Assembly (NCBI RefSeq): GCF_001641125.1
Contig: NZ_LWLP01000001.1
Span: forward strand, 1,191,475 to 1,255,474
From: Arthrobacter sp. OY3WO11
Lineage (GTDB): Bacteria; Actinomycetota; Actinomycetes; Actinomycetales; Micrococcaceae
Length of the DNA: 64,000 nt
Direction: 5' to 3'
Positions 43,106-52,650 of the stretch are shown piece by piece (position 1 is the stretch's first letter; every line of letters starts with the position of its first letter). Below the pieces are notes generated by a model. That model did no database searches. It was not told the DNA's origin and was given only the letters and a program-made list of their open reading frames with translations. A program made the translations under genes and the position numbers.

Positions 43106-43995
43106 TTCTTGTCGCGGGGGCCACCGGCCAGCTGGGTGGCCTGATTGTCCATACATTGCTCGCCAAAGGGTTCCGGGTGAGGATCCTGGTCCGTCAAGGG
43201 GCGGCGCAGGATGCCCTGGTGATGGCCGGCGCCGAGCCAGTCACCGGTGATTTGAAGGACCCTGCCTCCCTCGCGGTGGCCTGTGACGGGGTGGACACCG
43301 TGGTGACCACAGCCAATTCCTCTGCCCGCGGCGGCGGGGACACCGTGGACTCCGTGGACCGCCTCGGCAACCGGAACCTTATTGAGGCAGCCAGCAGTGC
43401 CGGCGTCGGCCGTTTTATCTTTGTGTCCAACCTCGGCGCCAGCCCCGCCAGTCCGAACCCCTTCATGGCCGCCAAAGGTGAGACCGAGCTGCTGCTGCGC
43501 GGCAGCACGATGTCCTGGACCATCATCCAGCCCAACCTTTTCATGGATAAGCTGCCGGTCCTCGTGGTGGGGATACCGGCTCTTTCCGGCCAGCCAGTCA
43601 CGCTCGTGGGGGAGGGCAGGCGTCAGCATTCCCTGGTGGCCATGCAGGATGTGGCACAGTACGCGCTGGCCGCGGTGGAACACCCGGAATGGGACGGCCG
43701 GGTACTGGTCCTCGGCGGGCCGGAGGCGGTGTCCTGGCGTGATGTGGTGGAGGCTTTTGAGCAGGAGCTCAGGCGCAGTATTCCGGTGCGGACGGTTCCC
43801 CCGGGTCAGCCCATCCCCGGCATGCCGGACCTGCTGGCCGGGTTCCTTGCGCTGCTGGAGACCTACGATTCACGGCTGGAGGTGGCAGATCTGGCCGCGC
43901 AATACGGAGTGGTGCCTACAAGTCTCAGGTCCTGGGTGCACCGCTTTGTACTGGAGTCTTCCGGCTCTCCGGCCGGGGCGGTTCATAAGGCATGA
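43102..43995 (+). CDS. NmrA-type NAD(P)-binding protein
   Basis: 297 residues. The glycine motif GATGQLGG (residues 6-13) opens a Rossmann fold of the atypical SDR/NmrA group. VGRFIFVSNLGASPASPNPF and MSWTIIQPNLFMDKLPV are the sections around the substrate pocket. Members are NADPH sensors or quinone/isoflavone-type reductases. It is translationally coupled to the SnoaL gene, and together they form a TetR-controlled unit that may deal with a reactive organic compound. Confidence 0.85.
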   Translation: MILVAGATGQLGGLIVHTLLAKGFRVRILVRQGAAQDALVMAGAEPVTGDLKDPASLAVACDGVDTVVTTANSSARGGGDTVDSVDRLGNRNLIEAASSAGVGRFIFVSNLGASPASPNPFMAAKGETELLLRGSTMSWTIIQPNLFMDKLPVLVVGIPALSGQPVTLVGEGRRQHSLVAMQDVAQYALAAVEHPEWDGRVLVLGGPEAVSWRDVVEAFEQELRRSIPVRTVPPGQPIPGMPDLLAGFLALLETYDSRLEVADLAAQYGVVPTSLRSWVHRFVLESSGSPAGAVHKA

Positions 43996-44018
43996 CCGCT
44001 ACTGGTTAGGCTGGCGCC

Positions 44019-44549
44019 ATGGACTTTCAGCTTCGTCAGGCCGCAGCCGAGGACGCGGAGGCAGTGGTGCTCATGCAGACGCTGGCGCATGAGGAGTGCT
44101 ACCCGCACCTGCTCTCACCCGGTTTCTTCCGCGGACGCAGGGCCAGCATCCCGGAACGGGTGGAACGGCGCCGGCCGCACCTGGCAGTTCCCGATCCGCG
44201 GATCATCGCTGTGGACGCCAACAACGAACTGGTGGGCTTCGCGGACGCCGGGCCCCGCCGCGACGACGACGGCCCCGAAGCGCTGGAGCTGTACTCGATC
44301 TACACCCTCCGCCGGACGTACGGAACAGGGCTCGGCGCAGCACTGATGCGTGCCGCCATCGGCGACGGCCCGGCCTACCTCTGGGTGGTGGAGGACAATC
44401 CGCGGGCGCTGGCCTTCTACGTCAAGCAGGGCTTTCGTCCCGACGGGAAACGCAACACGCTGCCACCCGAGTGGGAGTCGCTGCCTGAATTCCGCATGGT
44501 CCGGGACGGCGCACGTCCTGCAGGCCCCGGCATAGACTCGCCAGCATGA
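44019..44549 (+). CDS. GNAT acetyltransferase
   Basis: 176 residues. ALELYSIYTLRRTYGTGLGA is the acetyl-CoA-binding motif A (R-x-x-Y-G-x-G form); YLWVVEDNPRALAFYVKQGF is motif B. Substrate unknown; such lone GNATs acetylate amines, drugs or protein N-termini. TAGGCT is 6 nt before ATG 44019 (leaderless type). Its last 4 bases overlap the methyltransferase start. Confidence 0.85.
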   Translation: MDFQLRQAAAEDAEAVVLMQTLAHEECYPHLLSPGFFRGRRASIPERVERRRPHLAVPDPRIIAVDANNELVGFADAGPRRDDDGPEALELYSIYTLRRTYGTGLGAALMRAAIGDGPAYLWVVEDNPRALAFYVKQGFRPDGKRNTLPPEWESLPEFRMVRDGARPAGPGIDSPA

Positions 44550-45409
44550 GTGAAGGCCACACAGCCATCGACTGGGATTCCGCACGCGCGAGCAACCTGG
44601 CCAACTGGGAGGACCGGGTCCCCCTGCACGAAGAGGCTTACGGCATCGATGCCTTGGACGATCCGGACCACCTGACCAGCGTGGTCCGTACGGACCTGGC
44701 CGCCCTGGCACCCTTCCTCCCGGACGGCTCAGTCTCAGGCCTAAATGTGTGCCACCTTCAGTGCCACATCGGAACGGACACACTGTCCCTGGCCAGGGCA
44801 GGGGCCCGCGTCACCGGTGTCGACTTCTCCCCGTCCGCCCTGGCGTCCGCAACCAGGCTGGCCGCGCGTCTCGGCCTGGACGCCACGTGGGTGGAGGCGG
44901 ACGTCCTCGACGCCCGCGCCGCCGTCGGGGGCTCTTTTGACCTGGTGTACACCAGCATCGGAACCATCACCTGGCTGCCGGACCTGGACCGCTGGGCGGC
45001 CCAGGTGGCAGGGCTCCTGCGCGCGGGAGGAACCTTCTATATCCGGGACGGGCATCCCATCCTGTACGCCCTTGATGAGAATGCCGAGGGGCTGCAGCTC
45101 CGCTACCCGTACTTCGGCACCGGTGAGGCGCTGATGTGGGACGACGAAAGCACCTACGCGGGTGACGGTAGGGTGGCCCACCCGCGGACTTACGAGTGGG
45201 CGCATCCCTTGTCCGAAATCATCAACTCACTCATACGAGCCGGACTGCAGATCCTTTGGGTCGACGAGGGGAAAACCCTTCCGTGGAAGTTCTCGCCCCG
45301 CATGGTGGAGGTGCCGGACGGTTTCGCCTGGCCCGAAGCCGAGCGAGACCTCGTGCCCTGCACCTACACCATCGTCGCCCGCAAGACGGGGGAATTGCCT
45401 ACTCCGTAA
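44546..45409 (+). CDS. SAM-dependent methyltransferase
   Basis: 287 residues. GLNVCHLQCHIGTDTLSLAR is the SAM motif I in the HLQCxIGxDT form of this subgroup; GVDFSPSALASATRLAARLG and FDLVYTSIGTITWLPDLDRW follow. C-terminal SYEWAHPLSEII-type segment is typical. Substrate unknown. Its ATG overlaps the GNAT stop, with TAGACT 7 nt before it, so it may also have its own leaderless transcript. The last 11 bases overlap the convergent symporter gene. Confidence 0.85.
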   Translation: MSEGHTAIDWDSARASNLANWEDRVPLHEEAYGIDALDDPDHLTSVVRTDLAALAPFLPDGSVSGLNVCHLQCHIGTDTLSLARAGARVTGVDFSPSALASATRLAARLGLDATWVEADVLDARAAVGGSFDLVYTSIGTITWLPDLDRWAAQVAGLLRAGGTFYIRDGHPILYALDENAEGLQLRYPYFGTGEALMWDDESTYAGDGRVAHPRTYEWAHPLSEIINSLIRAGLQILWVDEGKTLPWKFSPRMVEVPDGFAWPEAERDLVPCTYTIVARKTGELPTP

Positions 45410-46403
45410 CTGCCACGGGAGCCGGCTCGCCAGTGCGGGAGGCGGGAGTGCTGCGGCGGCGCCAGTAAGCGGCCAGGACGGCGCCGGACACGTTGTGCCA
45501 GACGGAGAAAATGGCGCCGGGCAGTGCCGATTCGGGGGTCAGGTACTGCCGGGCCAGGCCTGCTGCCAGGCCGGAGTTCTGCATGCCCACCTCAATCGCG
45601 GTGGTGCGCCGGGCAGGAACAGGCAGCTTGAACAGGCGGGCGGCGCCGTATCCCAGGGCGTAGCCCAGGCCGTTGTGCAGGATCACGGCCACAAGGACCA
45701 GCAGCCCGGCGGCGAAGATGGCCTTTGCACTGGCGGAAACCACAGCAACCACCACGGCCGTGATGGCCAGGACCGAAATCCAGGGAAGGGCCGGCAGGGC
45801 CTTGGTGACCAGGCGCGGCAGGAAGAGCCGGATGACAAGCCCCAGCAACACGGGAAGCAGCACGATCTGGACGATGGACCACGCCATGGACCCGGCATCC
45901 ACCGGCATGTACTGGCCGGCCAGCCACAGCGCCAGGACGGGGGTCAGCAGGGGAGCGAGCAGCGTGGAGACGGTGGTCATCGCCACGGACAGGGCGACGT
46001 CGCCCCGGGCCAGGTAGGAGACCACGTTGGAGGCTGTTCCGCCGGGGCAGCAGCCCACCAGGATGACGCCGGCGGCCAGCGCGGGCGGCAGGCCCAGTGC
46101 CGCTGCGATCAGCCAGCCCAGGAGCGGCATGATGGCGTACTGCGCCACCACGCCGATCACCACGGGGATGGGTCGTTTGGCGATGACGGCGAAGTCAGGG
46201 GGAGTGAGGGTCAGCCCCATGCCGAACATGATGACCCCCAGCAGAGGGTTGATCCAGGGTGCCAGCCCGGTGAAGGCGGTGGGGGTGGCAAGCGCCACGG
46301 CACCTCCGGCCAGGATCAGCAGGGGGAAGAGGGTGACGGCGATGCGGGCGCTGCGTTCTTCGGCGGCTGATGCCGTCGTCGAAGATTCGGGTAAGGAAGA
46401 CAT
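45399..46403 (-). CDS. Bile acid:sodium symporter family transporter (BASS)
   Basis: 334 residues, about 10 helices. GVIMFGMGLTLTPPDF and LVGCCPGGTASNVVSYLARG with DVALSVAMTTVSTLLAPLLTP are the crossover-helix motifs that bind Na+ in BASS proteins; EVGMQNSGLAAGLA is the second repeat. Bacterial members import keto acids such as pyruvate or pantoate and some other organic anions. ATG 46403 has GATAAT 9 nt upstream, a good -10 box. Confidence 0.9.
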   Translation of the reverse strand: MSSLPESSTTASAAEERSARIAVTLFPLLILAGGAVALATPTAFTGLAPWINPLLGVIMFGMGLTLTPPDFAVIAKRPIPVVIGVVAQYAIMPLLGWLIAAALGLPPALAAGVILVGCCPGGTASNVVSYLARGDVALSVAMTTVSTLLAPLLTPVLALWLAGQYMPVDAGSMAWSIVQIVLLPVLLGLVIRLFLPRLVTKALPALPWISVLAITAVVVAVVSASAKAIFAAGLLVLVAVILHNGLGYALGYGAARLFKLPVPARRTTAIEVGMQNSGLAAGLARQYLTPESALPGAIFSVWHNVSGAVLAAYWRRRSTPASRTGEPAPVAVTE

Positions 46404-46481
46404 ACCTACCGGATTATCACAGCGGAGGTTGTGTTCCAGAATCAGGGCGCCTTGATGACACCTTAATGACGGCGGGGTGGG

Positions 46482-46514
46482 ACCGTGCGCCGCGCTAACT
46501 GCGCGGCGCACGGT
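46482..46514 (-). terminator. 14-bp perfect stem terminator
   Basis: ACCGTGCGCCGCGC and GCGCGGCGCACGGT enclose a 5-nt loop (TAACT). It lies 27 nt after the end of the AGCS symporter gene and ends its leftward transcript before the BASS promoter. Confidence 0.8.
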
Positions 46515-46540
46515 TGAGTGTGTACTACGTGCGGTGCGTA

Positions 46541-48082
46541 CTAGACGCGGGCGGATTCCTTCTCGCGCTCGGCCGGCTTGTAGGACTCCCAGAAGGTGGC
46601 CCCGGTGATTCCGAGGGGCCGGGGGTCGAAGACCGGGTCAAGGCCGAGCTTCTGCTGCCGCTCAAAGTCCTTGAGCGCCTTGAAAGCCGGCTTCTGCAGC
46701 ACCAGGATGCCCACGATGTTCAGCCACGCCATGAGGCCGACGCCGATATCGCCCATCACCCAGGCGTCAGCGGCCGTATTCACGCAGCCGTACGCGGCGG
46801 CGACAAGGATGGCCACCTGCAGGGCGATGGTGGTGGCGCGGCCGAGGCTGGTGCGGAGGCCCGGAATCATCCTGCTCGACGAGTTGCCCAGCAGGAAGCG
46901 CAGGTTGGTTTCGGCCATGTAGTAGTAGGCGATGACGGTGGTCAGGCAGAAGAAGACCAGCGTGATGGCGATGAACGCGGCGCCTACGCCGGGGAAAACG
47001 GAGTCGAATCCGGCCTGCACGTACTGCGGCCCGACGACGGCGCTCGTCGACAGCAGGCCGCCCTCGGCGAGGACCTCGCCGGCTTCGCTGCCGCCGGAGA
47101 AGACGCGGTAGGCGCCGGTGGAGAGGATCAGGAAGCCGGTGGCCGAGCAGACGAACAGCGTGTCGATGTACACCGCGAAGGCCTGAACCAGGCCCTGCTT
47201 GGCCGGGTGGGACACCTCGGCGGCGGCAGCGGCGTGCGGGCCGGTGCCCTGGCCTGCCTCATTGGAGTAGACGCCGCGCTTGACGCCCCACATCACGGCC
47301 AGGCCGATGATGGCGCCAAGGGCCGAGTCCATGCCGAAGGCGCTGCGGAACACCAGGGAGAGGATTTCCGGGAGCTGGGCGGCGTTGATGACCACGACGA
47401 TCAGGGCGAGGATGATGTAGCCGGCGGCCATGAACGGCACCACGAACGCCGCAACGCTGGCGATGCGCTTCACGCCGCCCATGACCACGAGGGCCAGGAG
47501 GATGACGGAGCCGACAGCCACGACCCAGGACGGGATGGTCCAGGCGCCGCTGATCGCGGTGGCCATGGAGTTGGTCTGGACGCCCGGCATCAGGACGCCG
47601 CAGGCCAGGACGGTCACGGCGGCGAAGACGTAGCCGTAGACCTTGAAGAAACCGGCGCCCTTGGTGTGGGCAAACGCGCGGGAGAAGTAGTAGGCCGGAC
47701 CGCCGCGGTACTCGCCGGTCAGCGGGTCGCGGGTCTTGTACATCTGGCCGAGGGTGGACTCGACGAAGGACGTGGACGCGCCCAGGAAGGCGACGGTCCA
47801 CATCCAGAACAGGGCGCCCGGTCCGCCGAAGGCGATCGCGGTGGCGACGCCGGCGACGTTGCCGGTGCCGACGCGGCCTGACAGGGACATGGCCAGGGCC
47901 TGGAACGAGGAGACGCCGGAGGCGGACTTTTCGCCCCGGAACAGCTGCTCGATCATTCCCTTGACGTGGCGGACTTGCAGGAAGCGTGTCCGGACCGAGA
48001 AGTAGACGCCGGTGGCGAGGCAGAGGTAGACAAGCCAGTCGCTCCAAATAACGCTATTTATTGCTGACAAAACACCGCTCAT
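46541..48082 (-). CDS. AGCS alanine/glycine:cation symporter
   Basis: 513 residues. SLSGRVGTGNVAGVATAIAF and GVKRGVYSNEAGQGTGPHAA are the family signatures that bind the amino acid and Na+. About 11 helices. It imports alanine, glycine or D-alanine with sodium. GGAGGG lies 11 nt before ATG 48082; a longer frame to 48226 has no RBS. An unlinked lone gene with its own terminator at 46482-46514. Confidence 0.92.
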   Translation of the reverse strand: MSGVLSAINSVIWSDWLVYLCLATGVYFSVRTRFLQVRHVKGMIEQLFRGEKSASGVSSFQALAMSLSGRVGTGNVAGVATAIAFGGPGALFWMWTVAFLGASTSFVESTLGQMYKTRDPLTGEYRGGPAYYFSRAFAHTKGAGFFKVYGYVFAAVTVLACGVLMPGVQTNSMATAISGAWTIPSWVVAVGSVILLALVVMGGVKRIASVAAFVVPFMAAGYIILALIVVVINAAQLPEILSLVFRSAFGMDSALGAIIGLAVMWGVKRGVYSNEAGQGTGPHAAAAAEVSHPAKQGLVQAFAVYIDTLFVCSATGFLILSTGAYRVFSGGSEAGEVLAEGGLLSTSAVVGPQYVQAGFDSVFPGVGAAFIAITLVFFCLTTVIAYYYMAETNLRFLLGNSSSRMIPGLRTSLGRATTIALQVAILVAAAYGCVNTAADAWVMGDIGVGLMAWLNIVGILVLQKPAFKALKDFERQQKLGLDPVFDPRPLGITGATFWESYKPAEREKESARV

Positions 48083-48255
48083 AAGTGTGGGTTCCCTCCA
48101 TGGAAGAGCGCGGGTGATGCGGTTCGGGGTGCGCGCTGTTGGGTGAACGAAAGTGGCGCACACCACACCAAAACCTGTGAAGTGTCGCACAAAAGCCCGG
48201 CCCCAGTCCATTTGGCCACCACCCAAGCTGTTCCCCGGGTCACATTGGCGAATTT

Positions 48256-48585
48256 GTGGTAGTTGCCGCGATGTGCGGGAGACTGGAGTCCTCCCCCAAC
48301 GAAAGCAGTTGTTCCTTGATCACTCTCCAGCAGGACGCAGAAGGCTTCATCCGGATGAACCGGCGCTACCCCGCCAGCGTCCGCATCAGGATCAATTTCC
48401 AGGACGGCAGCACCGGCGAGTTTTCAGGCCAGGCCCTCAACAACGCCTACGACGCCGCCCTTGCGGAGTTCCGGGCGAAGAACAACCTCGACGCGCGGGG
48501 GTACTCCCGGACGTCCGCGGGCCGCTCGAATTCCGGCAACAGGATCGACTTTGTTCCAGTGCACCCCGGGATGGGCGAGGAGTAG
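48256..48585 (+). CDS. Small hypothetical protein
   Basis: Up to 109 residues. The core ITLQQDAEGFIRMNRRYPAS and INFQDGSTGEFSGQALNNAY looks like a small alpha/beta domain and is probably the real protein. The start is uncertain: GTG 48256 and TTG 48316 are both possible, and neither has a strong RBS. It converges on the metallohydrolase gene. Family not recognised. Confidence 0.55.
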   Translation: MVVAAMCGRLESSPNESSCSLITLQQDAEGFIRMNRRYPASVRIRINFQDGSTGEFSGQALNNAYDAALAEFRAKNNLDARGYSRTSAGRSNSGNRIDFVPVHPGMGEE

Positions 48586-48619
48586 GCGCACCCGCGCCCG
48601 AGGAGTAGGCGGAGGTTTG

Positions 48620-50005
48620 TCAGCGGGGGTTCTCGAGCGAGATGGTCTCCAGGTGCTCCGGGACGCGGACCTTCCATCCGAGCTGGTGCTTGATGCGTGC
48701 CCGGAGGGCATCGGAAGCGTCCGGCTCCCCGTGTGTGATGTACGTCATGGACGGCGCCTGAGGGGCAGCCTTCATCCATTGGATGATGCCGTTGGAGTCG
48801 GCGTGCGCGGACAGTCCCTCCATCTGGATAACCTCCGCCTCGATCCTGACTTCCTGGCCGTAAATGCGCAGCAACTTTTCGCCTGCTGCCAGGGTGGCGC
48901 CCCTGGTTCCTCCCGCCTGGTATCCGCTGAGGATGACCGCGTTCCGCCGGTCGGGTCCGTAGCTTGCCAGGTGATGGAGAATCCTGCCGCCGGTGAGCAT
49001 GCCGCTTGCCGAGATGATGATCATGGGCCCGCCGCGGAGGTTGAGCAGCTTGGACTCGTCCGGGCTGCGGACGGGAACGGCCACTTTGTACATGGCCTCA
49101 AACTCGTGGTCCTTGAGCCGGTGTTCCTCGCGGTGCCGCTGGTACATGCCGGAGGCGTCGATTGCCATGGGGCTGTTCAGGTAGACGGGGATCGGCGGGA
49201 TGGCGCCCTTGGCCAGGAGGCGTGAGAGGTGCAGCAGCACCGTCTCGGCCCGGCCCACCGCGAACGCTGCGATCATGACCACCCCCTGCCGCTTGGCCAC
49301 CCGCGTGATGATCCCGCCCAGTTCTGCTTCCGGGTTTCCTGCCGGGTGTTCCCGGTTGCCGTAGGTGGATTCGGTGACCAGCACGTTGACCGGTTCCAGC
49401 CCCCGGGGCGGGTACATCAGGGGGTCGTTGGCGCGGCCAAGATCGCCGGTGAAGTGGACGGTCCGGCCGCCCAGTTTGAGGTGCACCTGTGCCGCGCCGA
49501 GGATGTGGCCGGCGGGCAGGAACGTTGCCTCGATGCCTCCGGGCAGCGGGAACGGCGCATCGAAGTCGCGGGTGATGAAACTGTCGAGCGACCGGACGGC
49601 GTCTGCTGCCGTATAGAGGGGCACGGGAGGGTGGTGCGACGTGGATCCCGTGTGGTCTGCGTAGCGGGCATCCTCTTCCTGGAGGTATCCGGAATCCGGA
49701 AGCAGCAGCTTACACAGTTCGGTGGTGCCGGCCGTAGCGTACACAGGGCCGCGGAAACCGTCCCGGACCAGCGCGGGGATGTACCCGGTGTGGTCCAGGT
49801 GTGCATGGGTGAGGACAACGGCGTCGATGTTCGCGGGATTGACCGGGAAAGGCACACGGTTGCGGTCGCGGAGGCGTTTGTAACCCTGGAAGAGCCCGCA
49901 GTCCACCAGGACCTGCCGTCCCTGCGAACGGACCAGGTAGCGGGAGCCCGTCACCGTGTCCGTCGCCCCCAGGAAACGCAGCGTCGGGGGATGCTGCTCC
50001 CTCAT
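48620..50005 (-). CDS. Metallo-beta-lactamase/beta-CASP RNA-metallohydrolase
   Basis: 461 residues. THAHLDH (H67, H69, D71, H72) is the zinc motif; GDLGRANDP, TESTYGNREH and SAHAD near the C-terminus are motifs of the beta-CASP nuclease clan (CPSF73/YsiA-like). A KH-type RNA domain is absent. It probably cleaves RNA. The start ATG 50005 overlaps the stop of the PEP-synthase-like gene by 4 bases, so the two are coupled. In actinobacteria this pair is often seen in low-oxygen or stress regulons. Confidence 0.88.
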   Translation of the reverse strand: MREQHPPTLRFLGATDTVTGSRYLVRSQGRQVLVDCGLFQGYKRLRDRNRVPFPVNPANIDAVVLTHAHLDHTGYIPALVRDGFRGPVYATAGTTELCKLLLPDSGYLQEEDARYADHTGSTSHHPPVPLYTAADAVRSLDSFITRDFDAPFPLPGGIEATFLPAGHILGAAQVHLKLGGRTVHFTGDLGRANDPLMYPPRGLEPVNVLVTESTYGNREHPAGNPEAELGGIITRVAKRQGVVMIAAFAVGRAETVLLHLSRLLAKGAIPPIPVYLNSPMAIDASGMYQRHREEHRLKDHEFEAMYKVAVPVRSPDESKLLNLRGGPMIIISASGMLTGGRILHHLASYGPDRRNAVILSGYQAGGTRGATLAAGEKLLRIYGQEVRIEAEVIQMEGLSAHADSNGIIQWMKAAPQAPSMTYITHGEPDASDALRARIKHQLGWKVRVPEHLETISLENPR

Positions 50006-52650
50006 GCCCGCTCCTGGTGCTCGATGGTGACCGTGCCGGCGTCGCCATCCACGGTGACCTGCTGGCCGGTGGCCAGCCGCTGCGTGGCCGCGCCGGTGCC
50101 CAGGACGGCGGGGATTCCGTACTCGCGGGCCACGATGGAGCTGTGGCTCAGCGGGCCGCCCACGTCAGTCACGATGGCGGAGGCCATGGCGAACAGCGGT
50201 GTCCAGGCAGGCGTGGTGATCCGGGCAACCAGGACGTCTCCGGGCTCCATCCGGCCGAAGTCCCGGGGCCCGCTCAGAACGCGGGCCGGAGCGGTGACCC
50301 GTCCCGAACTGGCACCCGCGCCTTTGATGACATCGCCGCGCTGGCGTTGGGACGCCGCCGGCATCATGGACCCGAAGGCCTTCTCCATCCACGGGCGCTC
50401 CGGGAGCATCTGCGGGGCGGCGGCCCTCGCCTGGCCCCGCCACAGCATCCTGCGTTCCTCGACGGCGGCGGCCCGGACGGGGTGTGCCGCTCCGGTGATA
50501 GCGGCCGGGGCCCCGGGGGCGGCAAGGCCGAAATCGACGGCGGTCCGCACCTCCTGGAAGCGCAGCCAGAACACGTCGGCGGGCTCCGTGATGACGCCGG
50601 AAGCCACCAGCCGGCGCCCGAGTTCCAGCAGCATCCGCCGCAGCAGCGGCCAGGCGAGTCCGACGTCGGCCAGCGCGTCCTCGCGGATTGGCGCGGTGTC
50701 CTGGGCCCACCGGAGCAGCCGGAGAAAGGCGGCCCGGCGGCGCGGCCCCAGCCGGGCGGCCACCTGTTCAGTCAGCTCCTCCCGGCGCTCGGTCAACAGC
50801 CGCTGCCGCTCATGCGGGTCGGTGCCCTGCCCCCGCAGGTAGAACTTCACCGTCGCCAGGAGGGTGGACGGATCATCCGCGGCCACCGGAGTGGCGAAAT
50901 CAAGGTTGTAGACCGCATGGCCGTAGAGGTCCAGGTGCTCCCGGAAGGCGAAACGCCACTCCTGCCACAGGGCATCGTCCACCCCTGCGGGCGGCGATCC
51001 TGTGCGCTGGCACTCGGCGAGCTCCGCCGTCGGCCGTTCCAGCAACACTGATGTCAGCCCGGGGTCACTGCGGGCCCAGGCAGCCAGGTCCCACAACGAC
51101 TTCTCTGCCCGGATGGGTTCGCTGTCATACCCCAGGAGGAACGTCTGGGCCGGCGGATCCCCGGCTCGCCGGACCAGCTTGTCGTAGAAGGTGCGGAAGG
51201 CGAGCTCGCTGCTGGTGGAGAGCGGAATGATGGACTGCACGGCCGTGTAGTAGACGGTGCCGGCATCCAGCAGCGCCTGCGCGCCCGCCAGCAGTTCCCC
51301 GCCGGTGAGCTCCGCCGGGGGCTTCGACTGCCAGTCCTTGATGGCCTGTTCGTAGCGGGGGTGGGAGAACCCGCGCCAGCCGGCGATCCCCATGTGCGCC
51401 TTGCCGCGGGCCAGCGCACCCACCGCCGTCAGCAGCTTGCCCATCATCCGCCACATGCCCGAGCTGCGGTAATAGTAGTAGGCGTAGCCGTTGACGGTGG
51501 GCAGTCCAACGTCGCCGTCGCGGATGACGTTCTTGCCCAGGGCCTCCGCCATCAGGGCCTGCAGCGACTTTGCCACGGAGCCGTCCACCAGGTCGGCGAA
51601 CAGCGGCGTGAGGGGATCGGGCAGCTGCTCCACGATGCTGGCGCGGAAGTAGAGCCCGTTCGGGTACGGCACGGGCCAGGCCTCCGGGGTGTCGGCCGTC
51701 GGCTCGGGCAGCGCGGTGATGGGGCGGGACTGCAGGATGAAGAACCTGCCGCCGGCCCGCGCCCACTCGATGTCCTGCGGTGCGCCGAAGTGCCCGGCGG
51801 CCCGCTGTCCGTGGCCGGCAAGTTCCGCCGCCTCCCGGTCATCAAGGACGGGTTCACGACGGCGGTCTGCCGCCACCGGCTGCTCCCGGGTGCCGTTCTC
51901 CGCGTAGACGGTCATGACGTCCTTGTCGGCTGTCCGCCGCGACACCACGGAGCCGGTCCCGGCGTCGACCACCACGTCATCGGTGGTGACCGTCCCGCTG
52001 ACCACCGACTCACCCAGGCCCCAAGCGGCGCTGATCACCGTCTGGTCCCGCCGGCCGTTGGCGGGGTTGGCGGTGAACATGACCCCGGCGGCCTCGGCCT
52101 CCACCATCTGCTGGATAACGACGGCGAGGCGCACTTGGCCGGGTTCTACGCCTTCGCGCGCGCGGTATGACATGGCGCGCGCCGTCCAGAGGGAGGCCCA
52201 GCAGCCGATCACAGCCGTGGACAGTTCCACCATGCCGCGGACGTTCAGGGAGGTTTCCTGCTGCCCCGCGAAACTGGCCGTGGCGAGGTCCTCGGCCGTG
52301 GCGGAGGAACGGACTGCCACGGGCGTTCCGCTGCCGAGGCGCCCGTAGCCGGCACCGAGTTCGGCGGCGATCCCGGCGGGCATGGTGCCGGTGGTGAACA
52401 GGGCGCTGATCCGCCGGGAGGCTTCCTCGTACGCCTGGGGCTCCGCCTGCGGTGGCAGGGCGGCGAGTTCCTGGATGCCCGCCGCGAGGTTGTTTTCCTC
52501 GACGAAATGCGAGTACGCGACGGTGGTGAGCACGAACCCGGGCGGGACTGGCAGCCCGGCCCAGATGAGGCCGCCCAGGCCCACTGCCTTGCCGCCCGCC
52601 GCGGCAATATCGCCGGGTCCCACTTCGCTGAGGTCCTTGATATAGCTCAT
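50002..52650 (-). CDS. PEP-synthase-like / rifampicin-phosphotransferase-like enzyme
   Basis: 882 residues. The N-terminal ATP-grasp domain (GGKAVGLGGLIWAGLPVPPG, VAVRSSATAEDLATASFAGQ) is followed by a linker and the mobile phospho-His domain: GGPLSHSSIVAREYGIPAVL near the C-terminus carries the catalytic His. Such enzymes make PEP from pyruvate, or phosphorylate another acceptor such as rifampicin in RPH. Length fits RPH and short PEP synthases; the PEP-binding barrel of true PpsA is missing. AAGGACG precedes the ATG. A paralogue lies at 61453. Confidence 0.85.
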   Translation of the reverse strand: MSYIKDLSEVGPGDIAAAGGKAVGLGGLIWAGLPVPPGFVLTTVAYSHFVEENNLAAGIQELAALPPQAEPQAYEEASRRISALFTTGTMPAGIAAELGAGYGRLGSGTPVAVRSSATAEDLATASFAGQQETSLNVRGMVELSTAVIGCWASLWTARAMSYRAREGVEPGQVRLAVVIQQMVEAEAAGVMFTANPANGRRDQTVISAAWGLGESVVSGTVTTDDVVVDAGTGSVVSRRTADKDVMTVYAENGTREQPVAADRRREPVLDDREAAELAGHGQRAAGHFGAPQDIEWARAGGRFFILQSRPITALPEPTADTPEAWPVPYPNGLYFRASIVEQLPDPLTPLFADLVDGSVAKSLQALMAEALGKNVIRDGDVGLPTVNGYAYYYYRSSGMWRMMGKLLTAVGALARGKAHMGIAGWRGFSHPRYEQAIKDWQSKPPAELTGGELLAGAQALLDAGTVYYTAVQSIIPLSTSSELAFRTFYDKLVRRAGDPPAQTFLLGYDSEPIRAEKSLWDLAAWARSDPGLTSVLLERPTAELAECQRTGSPPAGVDDALWQEWRFAFREHLDLYGHAVYNLDFATPVAADDPSTLLATVKFYLRGQGTDPHERQRLLTERREELTEQVAARLGPRRRAAFLRLLRWAQDTAPIREDALADVGLAWPLLRRMLLELGRRLVASGVITEPADVFWLRFQEVRTAVDFGLAAPGAPAAITGAAHPVRAAAVEERRMLWRGQARAAAPQMLPERPWMEKAFGSMMPAASQRQRGDVIKGAGASSGRVTAPARVLSGPRDFGRMEPGDVLVARITTPAWTPLFAMASAIVTDVGGPLSHSSIVAREYGIPAVLGTGAATQRLATGQQVTVDGDAGTVTIEHQERA

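Noticed and set aside
49229..50842. + strand frame opposite the metallohydrolase and PEP-synthase-like genes
   Set aside because: It crosses two real genes on the other strand and has Ser/Arg-rich, domain-free translation.
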